Below, piece after piece: positions 34,396 through 45,389 of a stretch of 64,000 nucleotides of DNA. Every line of letters starts with the position of its first letter. The stretch's first letter is position 1. The stretch covers positions 1 to 64,000 of the forward strand of contig JAESUZ010000764.1 in NCBI GenBank assembly GCA_017311185.1, written 5' to 3'. The translations under genes were made by a program, and so were the position numbers. Origin of the DNA: Proteles cristata cristata. Its lineage: Eukaryota; Chordata; Mammalia; Carnivora; Hyaenidae. A model generated the notes under the pieces. The model was not told where the DNA came from. It made no database searches and saw only the letters and a program-made list of their open reading frames with translations.

Positions 34396-35080
34396 GATAC
34401 TAACTCTTAATCAGATATAACATTTGCAAATACCTTCTCCCATTTAATAGGTTGTCTTTTAGTTTTGTTGACTGCTTCCTCTGCTGTGCAGAAGCGTAGT
34501 CCCAATAGTTTAATATTGCCTTTGCTTCCCTTGCCTTGGGAGATATATCTAGAAAAATGTTGCTACAGCTGATATCAGAAAAAATACTGCCTGTGCCCCC
34601 TCCTAGGATTTTTGTGCTTTGAGATATCATACTTAGGTCCTTAATCCATTTTGAGTTTGTTTGTATAAGGTATAATAAAGTGGTTCAGTTTCATTCTTTT
34701 GCATTTTGCTGTCCACCACCCTTTGTTGAAGAGACTGTCTTTTTCCAATGGCCTAATCTTGCCATCTCTGTTGAAGATTAGTTGACCATATAATTGTTTC
34801 TTTCTGGGCTCTCTATTCTGTTCTGTTGATCTGTGTGTCTCATTTTGTGCCAGTACCAGACTGTTTGGATCACTACAGCTTTGTAGTATAACCTGAAATC
34901 TGGAATTAGGATACCTCCCTTCTGGTTTTTCCTTTTCAAGATTGTTTGGGCTCTTTGGGGTTTGCTGTAGTTTCATACAGATTTTGGAATTGTTTGTTCT
35001 GGTTCTGTGAAAAATGCTGCTGGCATTTTGATAGCGATGGGCATTCTTTATTCTTTCCTAGTACTCTTTCCACAAATGCT

Positions 35081-37563
35081 GTAGGCGTTCAGCGTGAGGA
35101 GGGACATGGGCCAAGTCCGTCTGCAGACTAACTCTCTGCCTGACCTATAGCAGTTCCTTGTATGAGCGGGAGCCATGTTCCCACCTGCAAGTGTGTTGGC
35201 TCATTCTTTCTAGTTCTTCATGTTCAGGAGGTGGCTAGTTTTGCTTTGGCACCATCTAGGACCATTTAAAACCAATTAGTCTTCCCAATTAATTCACCGT
35301 TTCCAGTGTTGATCTTTTTTTCCCCCCAGCAAGTCTGTGTTTTACTTTTTTGAAGGCAGGGTTCTGGTTTCCATTTACTCTTGAGCCTCTGTGCCTCGGC
35401 TCATACGAGAACGAAGGCGACTGTGGAAGAAATGAGGAGATTGAGAAGGCGACCCTTTGGTGAAGAGGAAGACGTATGGAGTTTGGAGCTGGGCTTGGGA
35501 ACAGATACTTCCGGCGACACTGAGAAATGCGAACGTGACCTGCTTAGTCCTGAGTCATACAGACGCATCGTTTTGGCTGCGGGGTGTTCTCACATTTCAG
35601 CCTGGTGGCTCTGTGATGAGAACGTACTTTCTGTTCAGCCAAGCCCTTTTGGGGCCTGCCAGGACAGGGGGCCTCACAACAACTTGGTTTTCCTGGGTGG
35701 GGTGATTTCCTTGTGTTTCACTCAGAAGACGTCAACTTTGATTTTAGTGATTGAGGCTCATCTTGGCAACTTTTACAGTCGAGCGTTGCCAGCACGCTTT
35801 AAAGAGGCCATCATGTGTAACGTCCCGAGTTCTATTTGCAGTAATAGGCGCCATGCCTGCTGCAGAAGACAGAGTATTTTCTCTGACCCGCGCTATCCCT
35901 GAATCTGAAAATTTTAATTTCTGGCACCGTGTCCTGGGCAGGGAGAAACCGCACCGCCTGCGATTTCAACAGCCACATGGACCACCTTCTGCCGAATGAG
36001 TCACTGGCTCAGATGAGGGACCGGCCCGGGACGAGTGTGAGAACAGGGGGAGACGCGGCCTCTGGGCTGGGCTGAGATCCTCTCATCAGGTTTGGGAGCT
36101 CAGTTCAGGAATGTGCCCACAAGGTTCGGGTTTGTCATGGGAGTGAGGAGGGAAAGGGTGAGGGATACACCCAGAACACACCGTCGCCCGCACCTCGTGC
36201 AAGGGGGGCTGAGCAGGCCGCGGCTCGTCCAGGTTCTCAGTCAAGTCCAGCGGAAGCCCCGGGAAACAGGCTCTGGCGGGGTCCCAGCAGCACGTGGTTG
36301 TGCTACCGCCTCCACAAAACCACACCGTAAACTGAAGCGATCTCCCTCCGTAACAGTTCTTTCCTAAAGTGAGGCCGACCAAGAGGAGGAGATGGTGTTG
36401 GAGCCACGGGAATGGCCGGGGTGTGGCCCGTGGGGACACAGGCCACGCGGCGCCCTTTGGTTTTGAAGAGCCACGCCCTCCTCGCCTGGGTTCCTTTCTC
36501 TTCTGCTCTGAGCACTTTTACTCTCCATGTGCTGGATGTGCGTGTGTCTGCGTCCGTGACTAGGAGCCTCCGTGTTCGTTGTTGCATATTGGCCAGTTCT
36601 GCAGGGTCTGTCGCCACCGACTCAACGTGTGGTTAAACCGCACCCATCTCCTCTCTCCCGCCAGCTGGCCTCCCTGAGCGGCTTCCTCCTGCCTGTCACA
36701 GACGCTCCCACTGCCACGCGCTCAGCCACAGGCTCCAGCGGCCATGCTGTTCATTCACGAGCTCATTCAGTGGTCAGATATCCAAACACGGGTTGCAGTT
36801 TCCTGTGTTTCCTTTTTCAATTTTTATTAGCTTTTATCACCAGCCTAAGTTAGCTTATTTATTGATTTATTTGTTTTGTTTTGTTTCCCCCTCCTCCCCC
36901 TTTGGGGTCACTCGCTGCCCTATTCCCAGGGCCCGAAGGGTCCAGCATGAAGTCAGCACTCAATCACGTGGTTGGAAGTGAACGAACAGATCTATGGAAG
37001 GTGTTTAGGATGTTGTAGGCAAGATCAGTTCCAACTAATTATGTATTTGGTCTCCTCTGCCATCGCTTCACTCTATGCATCGTGTGCTCTAGAACACAGT
37101 TTTCTCGAGTGCCTCCATGAGCCAGGCACTGGTCAGGGCGCTAGGGATGCGAAGTGAACAAGGTGGGCGTGGTAAAATGCTCTCGTCACCCACCCCCCAA
37201 AGCCAAGCCACTGAGCTCAGCTCCAGGGCCCTCTCCCTCCCTCAGAGCCCATGAGCCCTGCTGTAAGGAACTCCTGATGGGTGGTGGCGAGGGAGCCGGA
37301 AGGCAGGGGGGTGGTGGCGAGGGAGCGGGCCGGCTGAAGGTTGGGAGTCTGGTGCCATGGCCTCAGTGAGAGGCGCAGTGAGAGGTGAGAGACAGGCCCG
37401 GAGGGAGACAGGGGAAGGTGGGAGGAGCTCCAGCTAAGGGATCCCGAGGGGAAAACACGCCTGGGGAGGGCGGGGGGTGGGGTGGGGGGGAGGATCTGGA
37501 GGCCTTGTCTGCGGTGGACCTGGAGGTGGAGATGTTCTGCCTCTCCTGCAGAGGGTCCACCAC
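35081..37563. other. Intergenic sequence between the L1 and the TRIM71-side SINEs
   Basis: Includes a frame of 173 codons at 35381-35902 with no recognisable domain, moderately GC-rich DNA at 36.0-36.7 kb and a G-run at 37463. No gene supported. Confidence 0.5.
37463..37492 (+). other. Candidate DNA G-quadruplex
   Basis: Four or more runs of at least four G with one-base loops. Confidence 0.55.
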
Positions 37564-37692
37564 TTGCTCAGGTTCGTGGGTTTGAGCCCCGTGAAGGGCT
37601 CTGTGCTGACAGCTCAGAGCCTGGAGCCTGCTTCGGATTCTGTGTCTCCCTTTCTCTGCCTCTGTCCCGTTTGCACTCTCAAAAAGAAATAA
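37564..37692 (+). mobile_element. CAN-SINE, 5' truncated
   Basis: Begins in the B-box region (GGTTCGTGGGTTTGAGCCCC) and ends AAATAAACATT. Confidence 0.9.
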
Positions 37693-37708
37693 ACATTAAA
37701 CAATTTTT

Positions 37709-37916
37709 TAAAATATTTTTATTTATTTCTAGGAGAGAGAGAGACAGCGTGAGCAGGGGAGGGTCAGAGAGAGAGGGAGACAGACTCTGAAATAGGCTCC
37801 AGGCTCTGAGCTGGCAGTCAGCACAGAGCCCGACGCGGGGCTCAAACCCATGAACCACGAGATCATGACCTAAGCAAATGTCGGACGCTTAACCAACTAA
37901 GCCACCCAGGCGCCCC
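37709..37916 (-). mobile_element. CAN-SINE, young subfamily
   Basis: Perfect ACATTAAACAATTTTT duplications at 37693-37708 and 37917-37932. Confidence 0.96.
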
Positions 37917-38437
37917 ACATTAAACAATTTTTAAAAGATAACTACACACTTTGATCATAAGTACATCCTGGTTGGCTGGTGACCTGCCCTGGGTGGGCCT
38001 CCCTCCCAGGTTCTGGCTGCCTTTCAGTACAATATTGCCTGTGGCCATGGGAAAGGGGCCAGAGCCCTGCAGGAAATACTTCCGCTAGCAAGTGGCACTG
38101 TGTCCCCTGCTCACAGCCTGCGGGACAGAACTATCCACACAGACCTTTCAAGAAAAGGAGGCCAGAAAAGGCGACCTGAACCCTTCACGCAGCAGAGCTT
38201 TCAATGTAGTCAGATGTATTGACTCCTTGTTACCTGTGCCTTTTCATAAGATTTATGTATCATAAAAGTCACCTACTTCATCATGATTATCTAATTCCAG
38301 AATATTCCTTTCATCCCCAACAGAAACCCCAGGAGGTTGTTGACAATGCAGGAAGGCTATGTATAAGGGGGGGTGGGTGTGGGAGTGGGGATACAGGCAA
38401 TCTCTGTACCTTCCACGCATTTAAAGAGTGTTTTACA

Positions 38438-38530
38438 GGGGCCCTTGGCTGGCTCATTCGGTAGAGCACGTAACTTTTCATCTTGGGATCCCGGGTTCGT
38501 GCCCCATGTTGGGTGTAAAGATCACTTAAC
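38438..38530 (+). mobile_element. Old CAN-SINE
   Basis: GGGGCCCTTGGCTGGCTCATTCGG and CATGTTGGGTGTAAAGATCAC, no TC tract. Confidence 0.8.
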
Positions 38531-38537
38531 AATAAAA

Positions 38538-38757
38538 GGGGCGCCTGGGTGGCTTAGTCGGTTAAGCGTCTGACTTTCACTTAGGTTATGATCTCGCGGT
38601 TCGTGGGTTTGAGCTTCGCGTCAGGCTCTGTGCTGACTGCCAGCTGAGCCTGGAGCCTGTTTCAGCCTGTGACTCCCTCTCTCTCTGACCCTCCCCTGTT
38701 CACGCTGTCTCTCTCTCTCCTAAAAATAAATAAAACATTAAAAAAAAAAAAAAAAAA
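38538..38757 (+). mobile_element. CAN-SINE, young subfamily
   Basis: AACAATAAAAG occurs on both sides; poly-A tail of about 20. Confidence 0.96.
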
Positions 38758-38774
38758 AAACAATAAAAGCTTTA

Positions 38775-38960
38775 AGGGGTGCTGGGTGGCTCAGTCAGTT
38801 GTCTGACTTCCGCTCAGGTTGTGATCTTGCGGCTCCTAGGTTTGAGCTTCCTACTATTGGGCGTGGAAGCCACTTCAGATCCTCTGTCCCTTGACCCGAA
38901 CCCTCTCCTACTCGCACCCTCCCAAAAATAAATGAAACCTTAAGACGAAACAAGACAAAA
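38775..38960 (+). mobile_element. CAN-SINE, diverged
   Basis: GGGTGCTGGGTGGCTCAGTC head; no (TC)n of normal length. Confidence 0.85.
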
Positions 38961-38984
38961 AATAACCTTTTTAAAAAGTGTCCT

Positions 38985-39410
38985 TAAAAAAACTCCATAG
39001 CAACCACTGCCAATCGCCCCCAACCTCCCAGCATGCAGCTAGAAATCTGCTGTCTCCAATTTATTTGCCCACTTTGGCTATTTCATGCAGGTGGACTCAT
39101 GTCTAGTTGGCTTCTCCATCTTCAAGGCTCATGCAGGTAACATGTATCTGCACTTCATCCTTTTCTGTGGCTGAATAATATTCCCCTGTGAGAATGTGCA
39201 TTTTGTTTGAGGCATGTTTGGCTCGTCCCCACTTTCTGGCTGTTATGAAGGGATAACGGGGCTATGAACACTCACGTGCAAGTCTGCAAGTCCGCATGTG
39301 GACAGGGCTTCGGTTCTCTCAGTTGTGTACCCGCGAGTGGCATTGCTGGGTCTCACTTAACGTAGAACTGGGAAGTGTTTGTACCGTTTTACAATCCCAT
39401 GAGCCATGTA
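38985..39410 (-). mobile_element. Old L1M fragment, antisense
   Basis: CACTTTGGCTATTTCATGCAG, CTGTGGCTGAATAATATTCCC, GCTGTTATGAAGGGATAACG and GAGTGGCATTGCTGGGTC are antisense L1 phrases. Confidence 0.75.
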
Positions 39411-39632
39411 TGCGGGTCCAGTGACCTCCTATGTAGAACTGGCCGTGAACATTCCAGAAGGGCTGCCCCAGTGGCCAGCTGCCTGCAAACAAGTGTGGTC
39501 ACCATCAGGAGGTTTGGGTCCCTCCAAGCTCACCTCACTCAGTGGAAGAGACCGAAGGCAGTGGGGTGCTAAAGATGCGGTGATGATTTGTTCTAGTACT
39601 TTCCTGTGCTTCCCTCAGAAATGGGTCTTGCC

Positions 39633-39934
39633 GGGGCGCCTGGGTGGCTTAGTCGGTTAAGCATCCAGCTTTCGCTTAGGTCATGATCTTGCGGTTCGTG
39701 GGTTCGAGCCCCGCGTCGGGCTCTGTGCTGACTGCCAGCTCAGAGCCTGGAGCCTGTTTCAGTCTGTGACTCCCTCTCTCTCTGACCCTCCCCTGCTCAC
39801 ACTGTCTCTCTCTCTCTCTCTCCCTGGAGCCTGTTTCAGTCTGTGACTCCCTCTCTCTCTGACCCTCCCCTGCTCACGTGCGCTCTCTCTCTCTCTCTCT
39901 CTCTCCTAGAAATAAATAAAACATTAAAAAAAAA
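39633..39934 (+). mobile_element. CAN-SINE, young, with internal duplication
   Basis: About 80 bp longer than usual because the segment from CCTGGAGCCTGTTTCAGTC to the (TC)n tract is present twice. Perfect AGAAATGGGTCTTGCC duplications at 39617-39632 and 39935-39950. Confidence 0.96.
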
Positions 39935-39952
39935 AGAAATGGGTCTTGCCTC

Positions 39953-40160
39953 GGGGCACCTGGTTGACTCAGTCGGTTAAGTAATCGACTGCAGCTCAGG
40001 TCATGATCTCACGGTTCGTGAGTTCGAGCCCCGTGTCGGGCTCTGTGCTAACAGCTCAGAGCCTGTAGCCTGTTTCCAATTCTGTGTCTCCCTCTCTCTC
40101 TGACCCTCTCCTGCTCACGCTGTGTCTCCCTGTCTCGGTCTCAGAAATAAATTTTTAAAA
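39953..40160 (+). mobile_element. CAN-SINE, older, sharing the neighbour's target site
   Basis: Older-type body. Flanked by AAATGGGTCTTGCCTC and AAATGGGTCCTGCCTC (40161-40176). Confidence 0.94.
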
Positions 40161-40477
40161 AAATGGGTCCTGCCTCATTTTACCAGCAACTTTTCCTAGA
40201 TCTTTCAGAGGTCTACCCGACACTACTCTCTTAAGGACATTCCTTTCCTTAAAAAAAAAAAAAATTTGCACCCATCCAAATAATTATTTGAGAGTGTCTC
40301 CTATTGTGTCCGGCTCGAGGTAAAGGGATAGAAGTGAGGGATTTGGAAAAGGAAATGGAGAAGGGGGGCTGGGATTCAGGATCCGTGACATTCTGTTTCC
40401 ATCTAGAGTCTTCAGGAAAGCTGCCATTCGGGATGTGTTGAAGATGGGATCACTGGAGCAAAACCCCCACTATTTTA

Positions 40478-40660
40478 CATTTTTAAATGTTTGTTTTTGA
40501 GACAGAGAGAGCATGGGGGAAGGGCAGAGGCCAGGGTGGAGATAACTGAGGATCCGAAGCGGGCTCTGAGCTGACAGCACAGTGCCTGACGCGGAGCTCA
40601 AACTCACAAACCGAGATGTTGTGACCTGAGCTGAAGTCGGGGGCTCAGCCAAGAGCCCCC
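40478..40660 (-). mobile_element. CAN-SINE, truncated head
   Basis: (GA)n short, GACCTGAGCTGAAGTCGG, then decayed. Confidence 0.85.
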
Positions 40661-41409
40661 CGCAAACACCCTTCCAATGCTCGCTGCCAACACAGGGCCA
40701 CGTGACAGGAAGGGCAGAGATTCCGTATGGCAGGCACTTGAACAAGGGGACCACTCCGCCACAGTCGGACGCCTGTGAACTCTCCTCACGGCAGGAAAGG
40801 GGCCCGGGATGGGAGGAATCCTGAGGAACACAGGGGAGCCCTGCTCAACTCCATCCAAAGGGCAAGCCTTGGCCGTTTGCGAAGACACCATCAACAGGTG
40901 AGGCAAGTTGGGGAGCGCGTAGTTCCAATGAAAACCGAACTCTCCGAGCGAGCTGTCAACACGCTGGGCCCAAGAGGTCTTTATCTGGCCGGCGTCTATG
41001 TATGGTCCCCTGTGAGCAACGGGCCACACGGGTGAGCTGCCCACTTCTTCCTCGGGGCCAAGCTTGGCCCCCGAAGCTGGTCCCCACCGTCCCAGACGGA
41101 GGCTGTACCCCACCCCCAGGGCAGTGGCATGTGTGCAAAAGGGCAACTGTGGTCACAGGCACATCCACTCAGCCCTAAGAAGGTGGCCCTGGGGCTGCCA
41201 GATCCCACCTCCAGGACCCTCAAGTCCAGGTGTGAGAACACCTGGGCTCCCTCCCATTCCCTCTCTTCAAGACGCCGGGATCCACCTTTTTTGAAAAGCC
41301 TGCGTGGACCCAGTCCAGCCTGAGGGCAGCTCCTTCCCCTCCAGAGAGGCGCAATCCCTGCACCCTTCTTCATTCTGGATTCAAGGACCACACAGACACA
41401 GATTTCCAT
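40661..41409. other. Sequence just beyond the TRIM71 3' end
   Basis: Overlapping open frames on both strands without similarity to anything known; no repeats recognised. Confidence 0.5.
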
Positions 41410-41424
41410 GGAAAAACCCTCTTG

Positions 41425-41430
41425 TTTATT
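41425..41430 (-). terminator. TRIM71: TRIM71 polyadenylation signal
   Basis: Canonical AATAAA on the minus strand, preceded by an A/T-rich stretch. Cleavage is expected about 10-25 nt further, near 41405-41415. Beyond this point the sequence is ordinary intergenic DNA. Confidence 0.7.
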
Positions 41431-43345
41431 TGATTAAACAAAAATAAAATAAGCTGCATAGGAACAATTTTAAAGTCCAAAGAGACGCCAACTTTGTTTT
41501 ACGGCTGCAGTAGCTGATACGGCATCTCCTTGCTACCTTCTCCAGCCTTCTCTGTGGACCACGGCGGTACATTCAGAAGCCCTGTTAGCTAACACACAAG
41601 CTTTCGCCCGTTTTCCCATTGGTTCTTCCCCTGCTCGTTGCCCGTCATGCCTGCGGCTGCTGGGGAACCTCTTAAGATTCAAAAGTAAAAATTGAGAGGG
41701 TGGGAAACCCCACCTCGAACAAAACAAAAAAAAATCCAACAACCCACTTTAAAGGTTTGGGGGGGAACCTCTGCTTCCCCGTTCTTCACTTAATTGGGAT
41801 CTGCACCACCACTGCCATGCCCGTTCTAGAAAGTGTCAAAAGGCAGCACCCCAGACAGGCTTGCAGGATGGATTCTGGGACCTGGGGAGTGACTCTGGTG
41901 GCATGCACCCCTCTCATCAGGTCTGCCTTGGACAAAATACAAAAAAACTTTTTTTTTAACAAGGTTTATAATATCTGGCCACACGCCCATGTTAATTTCC
42001 CCAACTCTCCATTCAACCTTTTTCACCAAACAGAAAGTTCTGTGTCCTACACTTAATTATTTTGCTGACCGGGCATGACAGCTCATGGACAGTATTAAGC
42101 AAGATTCATTTAAGAAACAAAAAACTACCCTCCCACCCACCCAATTACAACTAACATGCTAATTCAAAAACAACATCCCTCACCCACCACCCACCCTCTC
42201 ACCTGCATTGATTTTAAGGGAAAAGAATGGGGTGGGGGGAGGAAAGAAACCTTACCACCCTAGAAACAAGAACATCCCAGAAACGTGAAAAAAATCTTCC
42301 TCTGAAGAAAAACCACTACGCAGACGGCTACGAAACAAAGAACTACCACAGAGCTGGTTAAAGAAAGTAAACGCTTTGCTACGCGCGCTAACATTCAGTT
42401 AGTGTGCCCCGAGACAGAGCCGTAAGGAAAATACTACCTGAGCTTGTAAGTTAATACAATCATTAAAAGGAGGTCTAAGACCATGTGGAGACACAAAACT
42501 TTTAGAACCATTACTGGTTAAGTGATGACAGAGAGCATCCCACCAGGCTGGCTTGTTAACCCGTAAGATCAATTTTAAAAATAGACATCACTGAGGTATT
42601 TCTCCACCATGACATGTTTAAGCCCAATTCGCAGTAATTACAGTGATCCTGGGACCCTCTCTTCCAACCAAAGCAAAAAAAATCAAACCAGGGTAAGAAG
42701 AGAGGCGGAGGGGCAATACAGTATGCCGTGGTAATGTGCTTTAACTTCATCAAGTATTTAAAACAAAAAAACAAAACAAAACAAAAAAAAAAAAACAAAG
42801 GAAAGAACAACCCGTCAACGTGTTACCTTTGGTAGAGGGGGGGAAAAAAAAAATGAATGCAAAACAAGAGAGGAACACACACTCGACCCGGTCACTGTTC
42901 AGCACAGCAGTGACTGCTGCAACGTCCAGGAAAGGTATGCATTCGATCAGGGAGGCTAAAGGATTCTTGTTCCCTTCAAATTACTGAGGTTTCCAACAAC
43001 TAGAGCCTTAGAATTGCTCCTAAAAGGGTAGGTTTGCAGACATTCAAAATACAAATAAAATGTCTTTCTCTTCAAGAGAAAAAGAGACCTAAAGGTCTTT
43101 ATTTGCAGTTCAGTCCTCAAACAGGTCAGGTGACCCAGTAGTTTCATAACACTGAGCGACAAGGTAATGGTGTGCCTAACTTCTAGTGGGGCGGGAAGGC
43201 CAGATTGGGTTAGGTCATGCTTGGGATTTAGGACTACATTTGCCTGAGTACAGGAGTATTTGGTTTCAAGGTTTCTTTCTCAAGGTCAATCAAACATTTC
43301 TCCTGGGAGAAACCAGTTCTGGGTTTAGGAGAACCCTCTCTTCCA

Positions 43346-43352
43346 GAGGTAG
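43346..43352 (-). promoter_or_regulatory. TRIM71: let-7 7-mer seed match, TRIM71 3'UTR
   Basis: GAGGTAG on the plus strand, abutting the G-rich run and about 75 nt from the distal 8-mer pair. Confidence 0.45.
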
Positions 43353-43354
43353 CT

Positions 43355-43381
43355 CCCCACTCCCCCCGCCCCCACCCCCCC
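43355..43381 (-). promoter_or_regulatory. TRIM71: G-rich run in TRIM71 mRNA, candidate RNA G-quadruplex
   Basis: The plus strand is nearly all C with single-base breaks, so the mRNA has four G-runs of at least four separated by one- or two-base loops. Folding is inferred from the pattern only. Confidence 0.5.
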
Positions 43382-43425
43382 TGCAGATTAATACTATGCT
43401 TTTAAAGACCCATTAGATGCGAACA

Positions 43426-43433
43426 TGAGGTAG
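43426..43433 (-). promoter_or_regulatory. TRIM71: let-7 8-mer site, distal pair, TRIM71 3'UTR
   Basis: Second member of the distal pair. It lies about 45 nt 5' (in the mRNA) of a G-rich run. Confidence 0.75.
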
Positions 43434-43450
43434 GTGACTTTCGTCAAAAG

Positions 43451-43458
43451 TGAGGTAG
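43451..43458 (-). promoter_or_regulatory. TRIM71: let-7 8-mer site, distal pair, TRIM71 3'UTR
   Basis: TGAGGTAG on the plus strand. It forms a pair with the site 25 nt away, a spacing close to that of paired let-7 sites in nematode lin-41. Confidence 0.75.
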
Positions 43459-44455
43459 AAACTAAAGAAAAGCGAATGGTGTGGGGTTGAAGAGTATTTA
43501 GGTCCTGCGCCGCTGGCCAGCAGGAAGCCAGAGAGAGCTTTTGGAGATCGTCACACGGAGTATGAAGTGTTTGACTTTTATACAGCCCCAGACTGTTGGA
43601 GAATCAAGGAGAGCAGTGTTTTTAATAAATGCCCTAAGTACTTTTTTGGCACCATCGGATTTTTGTTTTTAAACAGAAACACAAGCCTAGATAGAACTTT
43701 GGCATAGCTTTCACTATCTACCAGAACACAGCAACTGTAGAAGTCTCCCGAAGAGGAAGACAGCACCCATTCAAACAGTACTCTGCCACTTCGAGCCTGA
43801 AAAAGAATTCCCTCCTGAAATCATTAAGCTTTGGCTTAACTAGAACGAAACAGAATGAGCCCAAATCAAGCCATTCTCTTCTAACTCCATCACCAAGTGC
43901 CGCAACTCTGGCAACTCTTTTGGCCCAACACACAGTTCAGATTGTTTATGGTGCCCTTTTAGGTGTTTCCCCAGGTAAGTCAGACTTAAAGGGCATCCAG
44001 CACTCAAGGAGTCCGGGCACCTGGGTACTGCCCGGGGGGCCACCCGTCAGCCACACCACAGCACAGGCTTCGGCGACAGCATTGCATCTCGCGGCCGAGT
44101 TTACAAAAAAAATTTTTTCCCTCTTAAAGACTAACACTTTTGAAATGTTAACTCTGTCAACCAAGAGTGGGTTTCAGCCATGGGTTAGTTTCCTTCAGCC
44201 ACCTCAATACCCAAGCGTACACACCCAAAACCAATCAGCATCTCCGCACACACACCGACCTTCCACCCCACGTCACCCTGACCCCCCAGACCAGAGATAA
44301 ACATAGGGATTATTGTCTGAACAGCACATTCACTCAGCAACAGTTTATACTCCTTCCTTGCTCCCAGCACCCGTGACCAAATCTTTTCATTGTGTTCAAG
44401 ACTCCTCTCCTTGAACCCATTCCAACCTACCCTGGCATCACCTCAGAACGGGCAG

Positions 44456-44462
44456 GAGGTAG
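44456..44462 (-). promoter_or_regulatory. TRIM71: let-7 7-mer seed match, TRIM71 3'UTR
   Basis: GAGGTAG on the plus strand. Isolated 7-mer in mid-3'UTR. Confidence 0.4.
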
Positions 44463-45019
44463 CCAGTTAAAAACCCTTCTTTTCAATGGCCTCACTCAGA
44501 CCAGAGTTCCAAGCATTGGCTTCTCTCCTCTTTCTTTGATTTGGAGTATCTCACCTCGTACATCAGACACACTCCAAAGTGCTTCGCACAGTCCCAGTGG
44601 AGCAGGACTCCATCATGGGCAGCCACAGAGGGTCAGTGTTTCAAAAACAAAAGCTTCCCACGTGTGACCACGTTTCTCAAATGGCAGTGATGCCCAGTTC
44701 TGGGTGCAGGAAGATAAGGAGACGGGCCACTGGAGGGGGGTAGGGGCGTGAGGCAGCACCCCGCACCTCCACACTGATTTCGGGGGAGGACCTACTAGCT
44801 TTGAGCCTGCAAACTGGCCAGTCTATTAACTGAGACCTGATCATTTCGGTCCTGCGTGGCAACCCTGGCTTTACAACCAAATCCAGAGAAATGCTGAGTC
44901 CGCAGTTTTGCATCACCGCTATTCACCGAGACACGCTCTCAACTCGGGTCCCGCGAGTCCCCCATCACGTACGGGGGCCCTGGGAAGAAGGGCAGATCAG
45001 AGTACAGACGGGAGAATCG

Positions 45020-45026
45020 GAGGTAG
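45020..45026 (-). promoter_or_regulatory. TRIM71: let-7 7-mer seed match, TRIM71 3'UTR
   Basis: GAGGTAG on the plus strand (CTACCTC in mRNA), without the flanking A. Could be fortuitous. Confidence 0.4.
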
Positions 45027-45366
45027 TGGCTACCTGAAGTAACTCATCCCAGGTTCCCGAGAACGTTTCTAAGGATTTCCAAGACCCGTTTCTTCAAATC
45101 AAGTTTCATGAGCGTTTAAAGCCAGTTGTCTTTGGTGTTTAAAGGGTGGTTTGTTGGATGGTGGGGATGGGAGGGGGCGGAGGGAGGAAGATCAGCACCA
45201 AGTTATTCCAAAATAAACAATAAAAATGTTTTAATTCTACAAACTCTTTACCAAAGAACTTAGAATCTAGGGGCAAATAAAAGGCAACTGAATAGAAACT
45301 GGGGAAGGAATCAAGATCAGATGCTTCAATAAAGGCAGCTTTCCACAACAGGATTTCCTGACGCCT

Positions 45367-45389
45367 GCCCCCCCCCGCCCCCCCTTCCC
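45367..45389 (-). promoter_or_regulatory. TRIM71: Second G-rich run in TRIM71 3'UTR
   Basis: C-run on the plus strand broken by single G and TT. In the mRNA this gives long G-runs that could form a G-quadruplex. Confidence 0.35.

Larger units (their letters stand above)
33187..35080 (-). mobile_element. LINE-1 3' region, antisense
   Basis: Poly-T start, then antisense L1 phrases: GGTATAGTTAATGTACAATG, ACATTTGGGCTGCTTCCATA, CAGTGGCTGCACCAGTTTGC, TTTTGATCTGCATTTCCTGATG, GCAGAAGCGTAGTCCCAATAG and CACTACAGCTTTGTAGTATAAC. Interrupted by SINEs at 33568-33680 and 34183-34395. Confidence 0.92.

Noticed and set aside
35381..35902. 173-codon open frame
   Set aside because: No recognisable motif, poor start context and no conserved pattern visible. 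Could be tested by conservation but not supported here.
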